Assembly: GCA_022707885.1 (NCBI GenBank)
Contig: JAKIZT010000007.1
Coordinates: 52,634 to 116,633 of the forward strand
Source: Caldisericales bacterium
GTDB lineage: Bacteria > Caldisericota > Caldisericia > JAAYUI01
DNA: 64,000 bases
Direction: 5' to 3'
Positions 1-8,807 of the stretch are shown here, in pieces. Every line of letters starts with the position of its first letter. Position 1 is the stretch's first letter. Made by a program: the position numbers and the translations under genes. The notes under the pieces were generated by a model. That model was not told the origin of the DNA and did not search any database. It saw only the letters and a list, made by a program, of their open reading frames with translations.

Positions 1-151
1 GGTAACAGAGGGCGCAATTGCAATGAATTTGTTTGATCCCATCTCCAACTTTTTCATATACCTATTGCTCTGGCCTCTTGGAATGGTACTTGTTGCAGGT
101 TTGTTCTATGCTCTTGTATCAAACATAAAAAATGCCACAGCCGCAAGGTGA
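1..151 (+). CDS. C-terminal fragment of a membrane protein (5' end outside window)
   Basis: An open frame enters from the left edge (codons start at base 2) and ends at TGA 149-151, giving 49 residues. The fragment has one clear hydrophobic segment (FFIYLLLWPLGMVLVAGLFYALV) and a short polar tail. The stop lies four bases before the ATG of the PspC gene, and the SD of that gene lies inside this coding end, so the two are probably co-transcribed. The family cannot be identified from this piece. Confidence 0.6.
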   Translation, partial: VTEGAIAMNLFDPISNFFIYLLLWPLGMVLVAGLFYALVSNIKNATAAR

Positions 152-155
152 TCAT

Positions 156-560
156 ATGAAAAAACTTTATCGCTCAAGGAAAGAAAGGGTGATTGGTGGC
201 GTTTGTGGTGGTATTGGGGTTTATTTTGGCATAGACCCGACTTTGACAAGGATAATCTGGGTTGCAGCCACACTTTTAGGCGGAGCTGGCATAATAGCAT
301 ATATCGTTGCCTGGATCGTCATACCAGAGGAACCTGAAATTGAAGGAGCAGAGGTAGCATCCACTGAGATAAAAAATTATAAACCCAACACAATAAAGCT
401 GGAACTGATTATTGGTGGTTCCATCCTTGCCATTGGGATAATGTTGCTCCTCTCAAATTTTGGCCTATTTGAATGGGGTTGGATACACAGGATCTTCTGG
501 CCTGCATTGATAATCTTCGTCGGTATACTAATTATCTCTGCCGTTTCAAAAAAGAAATAA
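156..560 (+). CDS. PspC-domain membrane protein
   Basis: This 134-residue protein opens with a PspC domain (residues 1-60: KLYRSRKERVIGGVCGGIGVYF, then a hydrophobic helix and the VIPEEPE end typical of the family). Two more hydrophobic helices near residues 85-130 resemble the LiaF/DUF5668-type tail. PspC proteins sit in the membrane and take part in envelope-stress responses; the specific role here is unknown. The start at 156 is preferred over the upstream ATG at 132 because AAGGTGAT lies just before it and the family begins close to this residue. Confidence 0.85.
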   Translation: MKKLYRSRKERVIGGVCGGIGVYFGIDPTLTRIIWVAATLLGGAGIIAYIVAWIVIPEEPEIEGAEVASTEIKNYKPNTIKLELIIGGSILAIGIMLLLSNFGLFEWGWIHRIFWPALIIFVGILIISAVSKKK

Positions 561-572
561 ACAATTTACAAC

Positions 573-1022
573 CTATTTCTTGCGCAATTCAGAGGAGTAA
601 TCGGGTTCTACCTTTTCATACTCACTATCGATCAGCATTGAAGAGAAAATAAAATCAGCTGTAGATCTATTGCACGCTGTTGGTATGTTTTTCAGCACTG
701 CAATCCTGAGAAGGGCCTTTACATCAGGATCATGTGGCTGGGCGGCAAGCGGGTCCCAGAAGAATATCAAAAGATCAATATCTCCATCAACTATTTTGGC
801 GCCGATCTGCTGGTCACCACCCAAAGGACCGGAGTTAAAACAATGAACCTCGAGACCAAGCTTTTCCTGGACCATGCGACCTGTAGTGCCTGTTCCAAAC
901 AGCTTGTGCTTGGACAATTTGGCCCTATTCTGGCTAGCCCAGTCAAGCAAGGCCTGCTTTTGGTTGTCGTGTGCCACAAGTGCAATCTTTTTCGTAGTTT
1001 CAAGCTTTTTTTTCCTATCCAT
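573..1022 (-). CDS. mgsA: Methylglyoxal synthase
   Basis: The 149-residue protein matches the whole MgsA family. It has the N-terminal KIALVAHDN strand, the GTGTTG phosphate-binding loop (about 43-48), GGDQQIG with the catalytic Asp at 70, and FFWDPLAAQPHDPDVKALLR containing the His97/Asp100 pair. The enzyme converts dihydroxyacetone phosphate to methylglyoxal and phosphate, a bypass used when phosphate is limiting. GAGAGGA precedes the ATG. It lies 19 bases after the radical SAM gene on the same strand and is probably its operon partner. Confidence 0.95.
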   Translation of the reverse strand: MDRKKKLETTKKIALVAHDNQKQALLDWASQNRAKLSKHKLFGTGTTGRMVQEKLGLEVHCFNSGPLGGDQQIGAKIVDGDIDLLIFFWDPLAAQPHDPDVKALLRIAVLKNIPTACNRSTADFIFSSMLIDSEYEKVEPDYSSELRKK

Positions 1023-1041
1023 AAATTCCTCTCATGTCTAA

Positions 1042-2157
1042 TTACTGCCCTAACATTGTACCTTCAGCCTCATTTAGAAAATCAGGGTAATCATCTAGCC
1101 AGTATGCTTTTGGATTCCTTTTGCATATAATCGTTTTGCCATTACGGTCTAGGTCAACAGCCATATGATACTGAAAAACTATTTTCTCATCATCTATACC
1201 TGAAACCATGACTTTCCCAAATCTACTTGAAATAATAAACCTAGCTCTTTTTGCAAGGCCAGAAAGTCCTTTTCTCGATTCAGTAAATATCCTATAGGAT
1301 TCCTCCAGCGGCAAAGCAAAAGGCTTATTTCCAATTGTTGGCCTGCACTGAAAAACATAATAAGGAACAATGCCTAAGTTTGTTAACTTCCTAAAAAGAT
1401 CATTTAATGCTTCTGGTCTATCATTGATACCCTTCAAGACAGGGGTTTGGCAACATAGAATCGCACCCAGATTCCTTAATTTTTCAATCACTTCCAATGA
1501 ATATGGAGTAAGTTCCTTGGGATGATTGAAATGAAGAATAAAATAGAGCCTTTTTGAAGATTTTGAGAATTTATTAACTACACTGAAAAAATCATCATCA
1601 GCGAGAAGTTTAATGGGGTTAAATGCTACCAATTTGGTTCCAATTCTTATACTTTCAACATGAGGAATCTTTGAGAGATTTTCCAGAATCTCATTCAACT
1701 TTTTTGTTGGCAGCAAAAGTGGCTCTCCGCCTGTCAACAATACATTATCAATTTCTTTGTGACCCAGAATGTACTTATAATGATGATCAAAGTTCCAATC
1801 TATTTCCTTGTTATCCTTCATGAAAATTCTTTTCCTGAAACAAAACCTGCAGAAAGAACCGCAAAAATTATTCACAAGCATTAAAGCTGTTGGGGGATAT
1901 TTGTGTTGCAAACCAGGCTGTTTTGTGAAGGTTGATTCTTGCGATGGATCAATAAATCCCCATTCTTCAAGTTCATCTTTTTGAGGAATGATTATTTTCC
2001 TGATTGGATCATTAGGATCATTCCAATCGATGAGAGAAAGATAGTATTCATTCGTCCTAAATCCAAATTTGTTGGCTGCATCTCTCCCCTCTTCAAAAAT
2101 ACCCCTTGGGATACCAGGAACTGCGTCAAATTTTATATAGTATTTTGGTAGTTTCAT
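1042..2157 (-). CDS. Lysine 2,3-aminomutase-family radical SAM enzyme
   Basis: A 371-residue KamA-family protein. The radical SAM cluster motif is C99-x3-C103-x2-C106, followed by LLTGGEPLLLP. A lysine in the late RFGKVMVSG segment is the likely PLP-binding residue. Family members move the alpha-amino group of lysine or glutamate to the beta carbon, or modify EF-P (EpmB). Length and layout fit aminomutases, but the substrate cannot be read from the sequence. The ATG has an AGAGGAG SD eight bases upstream. Given the large peptide-uptake locus nearby, a role in lysine catabolism or beta-amino-acid osmolyte synthesis is an inference. Confidence 0.85.
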   Translation of the reverse strand: MKLPKYYIKFDAVPGIPRGIFEEGRDAANKFGFRTNEYYLSLIDWNDPNDPIRKIIIPQKDELEEWGFIDPSQESTFTKQPGLQHKYPPTALMLVNNFCGSFCRFCFRKRIFMKDNKEIDWNFDHHYKYILGHKEIDNVLLTGGEPLLLPTKKLNEILENLSKIPHVESIRIGTKLVAFNPIKLLADDDFFSVVNKFSKSSKRLYFILHFNHPKELTPYSLEVIEKLRNLGAILCCQTPVLKGINDRPEALNDLFRKLTNLGIVPYYVFQCRPTIGNKPFALPLEESYRIFTESRKGLSGLAKRARFIISSRFGKVMVSGIDDEKIVFQYHMAVDLDRNGKTIICKRNPKAYWLDDYPDFLNEAEGTMLGQ

Positions 2158-2243
2158 TTTTTCTACTCCTCTTTTAGTAAATTGGATGATAGCTACTGAT
2201 CTTTAGTCATCAGAATTAGAAGGTGAGTGGATCAATTAAGTTA

Positions 2244-2319
2244 TGGTGGAGCAGAGGAGATTCGAACTCCCGGCCTCATCCTTGCGAAGGATGCGCTCTG
2301 CCAGCTGAGCCACTGCCCC
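2244..2319 (-). tRNA. tRNA-Ala (anticodon CGC)
   Basis: The minus strand folds into a 76-nt cloverleaf: acceptor GGGGCAG/CTGCTCC with the G3:U70 wobble that identifies tRNA-Ala, a 4-bp D stem, anticodon stem CATCC/GGATG with loop TTCGCAA (anticodon CGC), and a T arm with TTCGAAT. The 3' CCA is encoded. It lies between the aminomutase gene downstream and its own likely promoter upstream. Confidence 0.95.
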
Positions 2320-2330
2320 ACTTATACACC

Positions 2331-2359
2331 AGTTTAAGCAATAGCTTGGATTGATTCAA
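2331..2359 (-). promoter_or_regulatory. Candidate sigma-70 promoter for tRNA-Ala
   Basis: On the minus strand, TTGAAT (2359-2354) is followed after 17 bases by TAAACT (2336-2331). This would start transcription a few bases ahead of the mature tRNA 5' end at 2319. Confidence 0.45.
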
Positions 2360-2373
2360 CAAACACTTAAAAA
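2346..2373 (+). promoter_or_regulatory. Candidate promoter for the lipoprotein gene at 2421
   Basis: TTGGAT (2346-2351), a 16-base spacer and TAAAAA (2368-2373) lie about 50 bases before the ATG. The site overlaps the opposing tRNA-Ala promoter, so the two would be divergent and interleaved. The -10 match is modest. Confidence 0.3.
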
Positions 2374-2420
2374 GCTTGATTGAGGAACGGCAAGGCAATA
2401 AAATTTGTATGGAGGTACGT

Positions 2421-3548
2421 ATGAGAAGAACATCTGCTTTTGTTGTTTCAATCCTGATGATAGTCGCTCTTTCATCATGTGGTGTTTCGCAGGGAATCAA
2501 AGGAAAGGTGACCGATAAAATATATGGCGATCCAGTGAATGTGGTCACAGTAACACTGCAAAATCTCGATGATATGACATTGCAACCAATCACGACCACA
2601 GTAAATGAAAAGGGCGAATATGAGGTTTCAGTTGATCCACCTGGAAGATATAGGGTCGAGATTGAAGACAAGAGAAGTAACTTCCAATACGTAAGGTTTG
2701 TACGTGCAGTAAAAATAGAGCAAGGCAAAGTTGAACAATTCGATGTGCAGGTGGATCCTGTTATTAAAACCTACATCCACGGTCAAATCCTTGCCAAAGA
2801 CACGGGGAAACCGATTGAGGGCGCCAAGATCAAACTCGACTCCGAAGAGGCAACAACCGGAAAAGACGGAAAATATATATTCAAATACACCAAGCCAGGC
2901 CCAAGGGTTGTAACAATAGAAGCCAAAGGTTACGCCATCTACAAACAAAGCTATAACCTTTCACAGGGTGAAACTATGGAAGATTTTAAAATTTCACCAT
3001 CGGCCATGGCCGACAAACCAATAATCAAAAACATCACAGACCTGTTGTCATATCAGGTTGAAGTAGTAGTTGGACCAAACAATGAGACTGTGTCTTCATC
3101 AACCAAAATGGTTGTAAACCACTTGCCATTTGGTTTGAAAGTCACAAGCAAAAACGGCACAGGGTTGTTCTACGTGACTGATTCATATACCAAAAAAGGC
3201 GACAAGTTTGAGAAAGTTTCAGAAGAGCAATTCAAGATTTTTAGAAATGAATACGACTCTTTCAATTCTCTTTATAACAAAGTGGCCCAACGCCTTTCCA
3301 GTGGAAAAGACGTCAGCACCGACAAAGAACCGGACGTAATTGGCGAATTTAATGCCATCCGCAACACCTTCAAATTTGAGGATTCAGGCAAAGAATACAA
3401 CACAACAATGTGGATTGTTTACGAAGGGCCATTCCTTGGGCTTCCTGCAAAGATCATACTCGAAAGGCAGGGAGAGTATATTGAATTTAATTTCTCGCTA
3501 TTCAACGCAATTGAAAACTCAATAAACAAAGATTTGGGAAATCCTTGA
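2421..3548 (+). CDS. Lipoprotein with two carboxypeptidase-regulatory-like (CarboxypepD_reg) domains
   Basis: 375 residues. A lipoprotein signal peptide ends in ALSSC, so lipidation is expected at Cys20 by the pathway that includes the neighbouring LspA. Two beta-sandwich repeats follow, starting at about residue 25 (GIKGKVTDKIYGDPVN) and 118 (IHGQILAKDTGKPIEGAKI), each with the GKV/GQI...G.PI.GA pattern of CarboxypepD_reg domains. The C-terminal 190 residues have no recognisable family. The ATG at 2421 follows GGAGGTACGT and precedes the signal peptide directly, so it is preferred over the longer frame from 2376. The function is unknown; a surface-exposed binding role is plausible. Confidence 0.8.
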   Translation: MRRTSAFVVSILMIVALSSCGVSQGIKGKVTDKIYGDPVNVVTVTLQNLDDMTLQPITTTVNEKGEYEVSVDPPGRYRVEIEDKRSNFQYVRFVRAVKIEQGKVEQFDVQVDPVIKTYIHGQILAKDTGKPIEGAKIKLDSEEATTGKDGKYIFKYTKPGPRVVTIEAKGYAIYKQSYNLSQGETMEDFKISPSAMADKPIIKNITDLLSYQVEVVVGPNNETVSSSTKMVVNHLPFGLKVTSKNGTGLFYVTDSYTKKGDKFEKVSEEQFKIFRNEYDSFNSLYNKVAQRLSSGKDVSTDKEPDVIGEFNAIRNTFKFEDSGKEYNTTMWIVYEGPFLGLPAKIILERQGEYIEFNFSLFNAIENSINKDLGNP

Positions 3549-3580
3549 TTAGTCTGTAATTATTATCATAAACAAATAAT

Positions 3581-3615
3581 AAAAAAACCGGACAACAGTC
3601 GTCCGGTTTTTTTAT
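3581..3615. terminator. Bidirectional rho-independent terminator
   Basis: AAACCGGAC/GTCCGGTTT stem with A- and T-tracts on both sides, between the convergent lipoprotein gene (+) and lspA (-). Confidence 0.9.
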
Positions 3616-3629
3616 TTTCTACGTTTGTT

Positions 3630-4091
3630 TCAGCTGCTTTTTTGTGGCGTTAGAAACATAAATATCCCAAGCGTTATTGCGCCGCAAACAATGCCAATGT
3701 CAGCCACATTGAAAACAGGGAAGTTTATCACTCTAAAATCAATAAAATCAACAACAAAACCTCTTACAAATCTGTCAAGGAGATTTCCAATCGCACCACC
3801 CAAGATGGCACCAATCGCAAAACGGGCGATCTTTGTTGTTGCCACTTTCGGTGTCAGCACAACAATCAAGATGACAACAACGATCGCAAGGATTGCAAAA
3901 ATCATGTTTCCTCCCTGCGCAAGCCCCCATATAGTTCCAGTATTATGAGTATTGGTGATATGCAAAAACCCATCAATGATCGGAATCGAGGCACCATATG
4001 ATAAATTGTGGACAACAATTATTTTGGTAATTTGGTCGCAAATAAGAAAAACCGCGAAACCAATGGCCTCAACAAGTGGAAAACGCTTCAT
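3630..4091 (-). CDS. lspA: Lipoprotein signal peptidase (signal peptidase II)
   Basis: 153 residues with four hydrophobic helices. Family motifs are present in order: DQITK (19-23), THNTGTIWG (48-56), GGAIGNLLDRFVRGFVVDFID and FPVFNVADI. The catalytic aspartates are Asp106 and Asp131. The enzyme cleaves prolipoprotein signal peptides ahead of the lipidated cysteine in the membrane. Three lipoproteins in this window (2421, 8785 and 54981) are likely substrates. An AGGAGG SD lies four bases before the ATG. It is separated from upstream divIVA by a terminator. Confidence 0.95.
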   Translation of the reverse strand: MKRFPLVEAIGFAVFLICDQITKIIVVHNLSYGASIPIIDGFLHITNTHNTGTIWGLAQGGNMIFAILAIVVVILIVVLTPKVATTKIARFAIGAILGGAIGNLLDRFVRGFVVDFIDFRVINFPVFNVADIGIVCGAITLGIFMFLTPQKSS

Positions 4092-4130
4092 TCAACCTCC
4101 TGCTGTAGAAAGAGTATCTGTCTGGTTTCC

Positions 4131-4164
4131 AAAAATATGTGCCCGGCAAAAAACCGCCGGGCAC
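4131..4164 (-). terminator. Rho-independent terminator after divIVA
   Basis: A 9-bp stem GTGCCCGGC/GCCGGGCAC (4139-4164) is followed on the minus strand by a T-rich run (complement of 4131-4136). It lies between divIVA and lspA. Confidence 0.8.
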
Positions 4165-4206
4165 AATAAACTTTAAATGTTAGCTATCAAAATAACCGAA
4201 CAGAAA

Positions 4207-4698
4207 TCAGCAGTTGTCCTGATCTTGTGGCGGTTGTTCTTCTTCCTTATCCTTGACCGAGATTTTGCCTACAAGTGAACTGTCCATATTGTCAAGCAAG
4301 TTTAGGAATGTGGTCAAATAAGCTCTGAATTCTCCCTTAAATTCAAGGTAGGCATTCTTTATGACCCTGACACTCTGCTTGGACTCATTGGTAACAACTT
4401 CAGCTTTGCTCTTGGCATCAGCCAAAATGAGTTCGGATTCTCTGCGTGCTGAATCCTTCAGCTCATCGGCCGTTTTTTGGGCAAGCGTAAGGGCCTGCTG
4501 GAGTTGAGTGCCTGTTGCTCTGTATCTCGAGACTTCTTCAGTGAGCTTCGAAAGTTTTTCCTGCAACTCCTTGTTTTCCCTGTAAAGCTGGGAAAAGTCT
4601 TTTTCAACTTCGGCAAGGAATTCATGTACTTCCTGCTTGTTGTAGCCAGAAACGGCCGACTTGAACGTCTTATGTTGTATATCAAGAGGTACTAGCAT
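4207..4698 (-). CDS. divIVA: DivIVA-domain coiled-coil protein
   Basis: 163 residues. The N-terminal DivIVA signature (LDIQHKTFKSAVSGYNKQEVHEFLAEV, residues 5-31) is the membrane-curvature-binding part. A long coiled coil (about 32-120, rich in E/K/L heptads) and an acidic tail follow. DivIVA/GpsB-type proteins localise at poles or septa and organise wall synthesis or division. The gene has its own promoter and GAGGAGG SD and ends in its own terminator, so it looks monocistronic. Which DivIVA subtype this is cannot be told. Confidence 0.9.
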   Translation of the reverse strand: MLVPLDIQHKTFKSAVSGYNKQEVHEFLAEVEKDFSQLYRENKELQEKLSKLTEEVSRYRATGTQLQQALTLAQKTADELKDSARRESELILADAKSKAEVVTNESKQSVRVIKNAYLEFKGEFRAYLTTFLNLLDNMDSSLVGKISVKDKEEEQPPQDQDNC

Positions 4699-4722
4699 TT
4701 TGGCCTCCTCATTCTTTCAAGA

Positions 4723-4751
4723 AATTTAACCTGTGATGACAGTTCTGTCAA
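4723..4751 (-). promoter_or_regulatory. Sigma-70 promoter of divIVA
   Basis: Minus-strand TTGACA (4751-4746), 17-base spacer, TAAATT (4728-4723). The expected start is about 18 bases before the divIVA ATG at 4698. The spacing is ideal and the -35 is perfect. Confidence 0.75.
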
Positions 4752-4753
4752 GC

Positions 4754-6088
4754 CTAGATTTTCAGCTTTGGGTCAAGTGCATCACGCAACCCATCGCCCA
4801 GGAAGTTGAAAGCAAGTACAACAAGCGCAATTACAATGCCCGGCATCAACCATACATGCGGTGCATCGAGGGCATGTTGAAACCCCTCATTTATCATAGT
4901 CCCCCAACTTGGAGTTGGTGGTCTTATACCTATTCCAAGAAAAGATAATCCCGCTTCAGACATTATCGCACTGGCAATGCCAAGCGACGTATAAACAACT
5001 ATTGGGGCGATAATATTTGGCATTATATGGTTTGTTATGATTCTGAGGTTTGAGCAGCCTATCGCCCTTGCACCCTCAACAAACTCCGTGTTCTTAAGTG
5101 AAATGACCTGCCCTCTGACAATTCTGGCAATTGTTGGCCATCCCACCAAACCAAGTGCAATAAAGATCGTCGTAATGTCTCTGTTCTCAAATATCGACAT
5201 GACGGCTATAGCAAAAAGAAGGCCAGGAAAAGCAAACATGATGTCAGTAAAACGCATGATAAAATTGTCAAGCCATCCACCAAAAAAACCTGCCATTGCG
5301 CCAAGAGGAATACCGATTACCAAGCAGATGAGCTCTACTATTATGCCAACATAAAGTGATATCCTGGCGCCATGGACAAGCCTCTGAGCAATATCTCTAC
5401 CAGCATTGTCCGTACCGAGTAGAGGCTTTGGCATTTTGCCAATCTCTTCTTCAGTTGGAGAAAGGTCTGCAAATCCTTCTTTATGAAGCCTCAATTGTCC
5501 AGATTTCTTGTCTCTGACTAAAAAAGCTGGCCCCTCATCCACCCAGTCAACAGCTACAAGGTTCCCCTCAATGACTTCCTTTGAAGGCACAAGAAGGTTG
5601 GAGAGTGTGGCAAATCTGTATTTGTACTTCATTACAACCACAGACTTCCGGCTTCTGAATGTTGAAATGGTTGTAGATTCACCAACAACCTTGTCCCCTG
5701 GTGATAAAATATTGTCATTTTGTGGAACAAACTTGTTTGTTCCATCTTTTGTCATGACCTCAAGAGCTGAACCTGTCTTATCAAACTCCACTTTTATTTT
5801 TTCACCGACTCCAGTGTCAATCATGAGCGCTAGAGTTTTTTGGTCTGATGGGCCAACGGTATACAAATACTCATTTTGTGGCACTTTTTCTTTTGATCTG
5901 GCCACATAAAGCTCCTTGAGTGGAGGAGTGAGAGCCGCATCAAGGTTCATTTGGTTTGGGTTTGGAGCCATTAAATCAGCAAAAATCGAAACGAGAACAA
6001 GCAAAAAGATTATACAAAAACCGATCAGGGCAAGTTTGTGCCTGAATAGTCTTTTGAATGTTGCAGAAATAAAAGTGTCATTTTTCAT
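4754..6088 (-). CDS. Peptide ABC transporter permease, DppC/OppC type, with enlarged external loop
   Basis: 444 residues, against about 280-320 for typical DppC/OppC. TM1 is at about 18-40. The permease core with five helices and the EAA-type loop (EGARAIGCSNLRIITNHIMPNI) lies in the C-terminal 220 residues, ending LGDGLRDALDPKLKI. Between them is an extra segment of about 190 residues (about 45-235), mostly polar and beta-rich, expected outside the membrane. It overlaps the upstream permease gene by ATGA (6085-6088). It is the last gene of the peptide-uptake locus, and divIVA's promoter follows at once. Confidence 0.9.
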   Translation of the reverse strand: MKNDTFISATFKRLFRHKLALIGFCIIFLLVLVSIFADLMAPNPNQMNLDAALTPPLKELYVARSKEKVPQNEYLYTVGPSDQKTLALMIDTGVGEKIKVEFDKTGSALEVMTKDGTNKFVPQNDNILSPGDKVVGESTTISTFRSRKSVVVMKYKYRFATLSNLLVPSKEVIEGNLVAVDWVDEGPAFLVRDKKSGQLRLHKEGFADLSPTEEEIGKMPKPLLGTDNAGRDIAQRLVHGARISLYVGIIVELICLVIGIPLGAMAGFFGGWLDNFIMRFTDIMFAFPGLLFAIAVMSIFENRDITTIFIALGLVGWPTIARIVRGQVISLKNTEFVEGARAIGCSNLRIITNHIMPNIIAPIVVYTSLGIASAIMSEAGLSFLGIGIRPPTPSWGTMINEGFQHALDAPHVWLMPGIVIALVVLAFNFLGDGLRDALDPKLKI

Positions 6089-7011
6089 TCAAGCTTGATC
6101 CTTGGGTCTATGAAAATGTAGGATATATCAACTATCAAGTTGACAATTACAAAAATAATGGCGATGAAGAAAACAAGCCCCATTACAACCGGTAAGTCTC
6201 TCTGTTCGATGGCACTGATGGTTGCAGAACCTATTCCTGGCCAGTTGAATACCCTTTCGGTTATTATTGCCCCAGCCATAAGAGAAGCAAAATTATTCCC
6301 AATAACTGTTACAACTGGTATAAAAGCATTTTTGAAAGCATGTTTTAAAACAACACTCTTTTCTTTTATTCCCTTTGCTCTCGCAGTCCTTATGTAGTCA
6401 GACCCCATAACTTCTAATAGAGATGATCTTGTCATCCTGCTTATGATAGCCATAGGTATGGTGCCAAGGGTTATTGCAGGCAGAAGCATATAAATCAATT
6501 GGCCATCCCCATAGCCGGTACCTGGAACTATATGGAGGAAAGACACAAAAATTAAGAGCAGTATCAATCCCAATACAAAAACAGGCATGGAGATGCCAAC
6601 AAGTGCCATTACCATAAAAGTATTGTCGACAAGGGAATATTGCTTTGTTGCAGAAACAATGCCAGCTGGAAGCCCAACAATGATGGCGAAAACCATTGCT
6701 GCAACAGTGAGAGTGAGCGTGGCTGGAAATCTGTCCAGTATTATTTTTGTGACCGGTTCACCAGTCCTGATTGATGTCCCGAGGTCACCCTGGACAGCTT
6801 TTCCAATGTATCGGAAATATCTTATATACCAGGGAAGGTCCATACCAAGCTCATGTTCAATCTTTTGCTGGAGCTCTGGGTTTGGATGTTGCCCAAGGGC
6901 AAGCCTTACGGGGTCCCCTGGAACAACAAGAAAAATCAAAAATGTGAAAAAAGTCACTCCAATAAAAACTGGTATTAAATAAAGGATTCTTTTGAGTGCA
7001 TATTGAATCAT
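6085..7011 (-). CDS. Peptide ABC transporter permease, DppB/OppB type
   Basis: 308 residues with six hydrophobic helices. The N-terminus IQYALKRILYLIPVFIGVTFFTF and the loop ARAKGIKEKSVVLKHAFKNAFIPVVT are diagnostic of DppB/OppB. The ATG at 7011 is chosen over the GTG at 7017 because AAGGAG sits seven bases before it. With the downstream DppC-type gene it forms the transmembrane channel for the solute-binding protein encoded just upstream. There is no ATPase of its own in this half of the locus; OppD/OppF upstream probably serve it. Confidence 0.92.
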   Translation of the reverse strand: MIQYALKRILYLIPVFIGVTFFTFLIFLVVPGDPVRLALGQHPNPELQQKIEHELGMDLPWYIRYFRYIGKAVQGDLGTSIRTGEPVTKIILDRFPATLTLTVAAMVFAIIVGLPAGIVSATKQYSLVDNTFMVMALVGISMPVFVLGLILLLIFVSFLHIVPGTGYGDGQLIYMLLPAITLGTIPMAIISRMTRSSLLEVMGSDYIRTARAKGIKEKSVVLKHAFKNAFIPVVTVIGNNFASLMAGAIITERVFNWPGIGSATISAIEQRDLPVVMGLVFFIAIIFVIVNLIVDISYIFIDPRIKLE

Positions 7012-7034
7012 TTGCACACTCCTTGGCTCAACAA

Positions 7035-7068
7035 TTCAATGGGGCGGGTTAAACCCCGCCCCATTGAA
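7035..7068 (-). other. Intercistronic hairpin after the solute-binding-protein gene
   Basis: A perfect 14-bp inverted repeat (7035-7048 with 7055-7068, 6-nt loop) without a T-tract. Hairpins of this kind often protect the 3' end of abundant binding-protein mRNA and lower expression of the permeases that follow. That role is inferred from position. Confidence 0.7.
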
Positions 7069-7087
7069 ACAATAATTGAGCTTGTTG

Positions 7088-8785
7088 TCACTTTGATCCG
7101 ATCTTCACTGTATTGTACATCATCGGGCCCATTGCGTTGCGGAAATAACCAGTCACATTGGGTTTGACAAGCGTCCAGCTGTTCTGGAATACTATTGGCA
7201 TCCAGCAAGCATCTTCCATGGCAATCTTTTCTGCTTCCGCATAAAGCCCCATACGTTTTTCGCTGTCTTTTTCTTTCTTCGCATCCCTGACCAATTTGTC
7301 AAAATTGGGGTTGCTGTAGAAAGCACCACCACCCTTTGGTCCTGCATTGGATGAATCAAGAAGAACCCAAAGGAAATTATCTGGATCGGGGTAATCTGCA
7401 ACCCAACCAAGCCTGAACATTGGGAAAGCACCATCATCTATCCTTTTGAGGTATGTTGCCCACTCCACTGATTCAAGCTGGAGGTCTATTCCAAGATTGC
7501 CCTTTATTTGTTCCTGGATAAATTCAGCAATATTCTTGTGGGTAACATTTCCCTGATTGAAAGCAAAAACCACCTTTGAAGGTACTTTCGCTCCTTCTTT
7601 TATAGCTTCCTCCAGGAGTTGTTTTGCCTTTGTTGGGTCATATGGATAGGCATCTGTAAGACTTTTGTAATTTGGCATAGATGGTGGGATGATGCCTGTT
7701 GCGAGGGTATGTCTACCCTTGAATATTTTGTCCACAATGTCTTGGCGATTGACAGCCATATTAAAAGCCTGACGAATTTTTTTATTGGTAAATGGTTCAA
7801 GTTTGTTCTGGAAACCAATGTAGTAGATGGCAAGATCTTTTACCTGGGATATCTCCGTTGAGAGTTGCGGATCATTTTTTACCCTCTCAAAATCAGCATC
7901 CGGGATTGGATAAAGAACATCAATATTCCCAGCCTGATATTCCTGCATTCTGATTGTGTCATCTTTTATGACTGGGAAAACAAGCGTCTCAACCATTACC
8001 TTCTGACCCCAATAATTGTCGTTTGGTATCAGAACAACCTTCTGGTCCTTTTTCCACTCTTGAAGTTTAAAAGGTCCGGTTCCCGCAGACTCATAGGAAT
8101 GCCAGAGGCCTTTTTTTAGCTGGCTCTCTGTCTTTTCTGGCTCTTTTCCTTCTTTTGCTGGTACTTCAGTTTTCTCTTCTGCAGCTTCATTGTTATCGTA
8201 GGACTCAATAATCTTCCTGTTGACAATATAAGCTGCACTGTAAGTCATTTTGTGAAGGAAAATGGGTGAATACTCTGTAAGTCTTACTTCAACTGTTTTG
8301 TCATCTTTTACAACAATACCTGCGACTTCCTGGGCTTTACCAGCGGTGAAATCAAGTGCACCGGCAACTTCATCAAATATCCAGGTGCGCTCTGATTTTG
8401 TGGCCGGATTGAGCACTCTTTCAAATGACCATTTGACATCATTTGCAGTTACCGGGTCGCCAGTTGCAAACTTGACGTCCCTGAGATGGAATGTGTAGAG
8501 TGTTCCATCTGGAGAAACATCCCAGGATGAAGCCAGGGAAGCCACGATGTTCAGCTCTTTATCATAAGCAACAAGACCTTCATACATCTGTTTTGTTACT
8601 TCATGTGATGTGGTGTCGGTGACTCTTGCTGGATCAAGTGTTGGTGCATCCTGACCAATCGCGACCCTAAGGGTACCTGATCTCGTTTGTTCAGTTGGAG
8701 TTCCATCATCTGTGCTTGTACCACAACCGGCAAATGCCATAAGTGCAACAACAAACAGCGCTACGATAGAAGAAAATCTTTTCAC
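7088..8785 (-). CDS. Peptide-binding lipoprotein of ABC transporter (SBP family 5)
   Basis: 565 residues. The lipoprotein signal ends AFAGC (Cys21). The mature part follows the DppA/OppA fold: LRVAIGQDAPTLDPARVTDTTS, then SWDVSPDGTLYTFHLRDVKFATGDPVTANDVKWSFERVL, and late GIDLQLESVEW and DYPDPDNF. It captures peptides outside the membrane and hands them to the two permeases encoded next. The start is GTG, nine bases after AAGGAGG. A Lys/Glu-rich insert at about 200-225 is unusual but not disruptive. Unlike the two binding proteins upstream it is lipid-anchored and has no SLH-like region. Confidence 0.92.
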   Translation of the reverse strand: MKRFSSIVALFVVALMAFAGCGTSTDDGTPTEQTRSGTLRVAIGQDAPTLDPARVTDTTSHEVTKQMYEGLVAYDKELNIVASLASSWDVSPDGTLYTFHLRDVKFATGDPVTANDVKWSFERVLNPATKSERTWIFDEVAGALDFTAGKAQEVAGIVVKDDKTVEVRLTEYSPIFLHKMTYSAAYIVNRKIIESYDNNEAAEEKTEVPAKEGKEPEKTESQLKKGLWHSYESAGTGPFKLQEWKKDQKVVLIPNDNYWGQKVMVETLVFPVIKDDTIRMQEYQAGNIDVLYPIPDADFERVKNDPQLSTEISQVKDLAIYYIGFQNKLEPFTNKKIRQAFNMAVNRQDIVDKIFKGRHTLATGIIPPSMPNYKSLTDAYPYDPTKAKQLLEEAIKEGAKVPSKVVFAFNQGNVTHKNIAEFIQEQIKGNLGIDLQLESVEWATYLKRIDDGAFPMFRLGWVADYPDPDNFLWVLLDSSNAGPKGGGAFYSNPNFDKLVRDAKKEKDSEKRMGLYAEAEKIAMEDACWMPIVFQNSWTLVKPNVTGYFRNAMGPMMYNTVKIGSK

Positions 8786-8807
8786 AGGCTTCCTCCTTCA
8801 CTACTTC

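Noticed and set aside
7035..7068. Strong 14-bp hairpin as a terminator
   Set aside because: No T-tract on either strand and located inside an operon; better explained as an mRNA-stabilising intercistronic hairpin.
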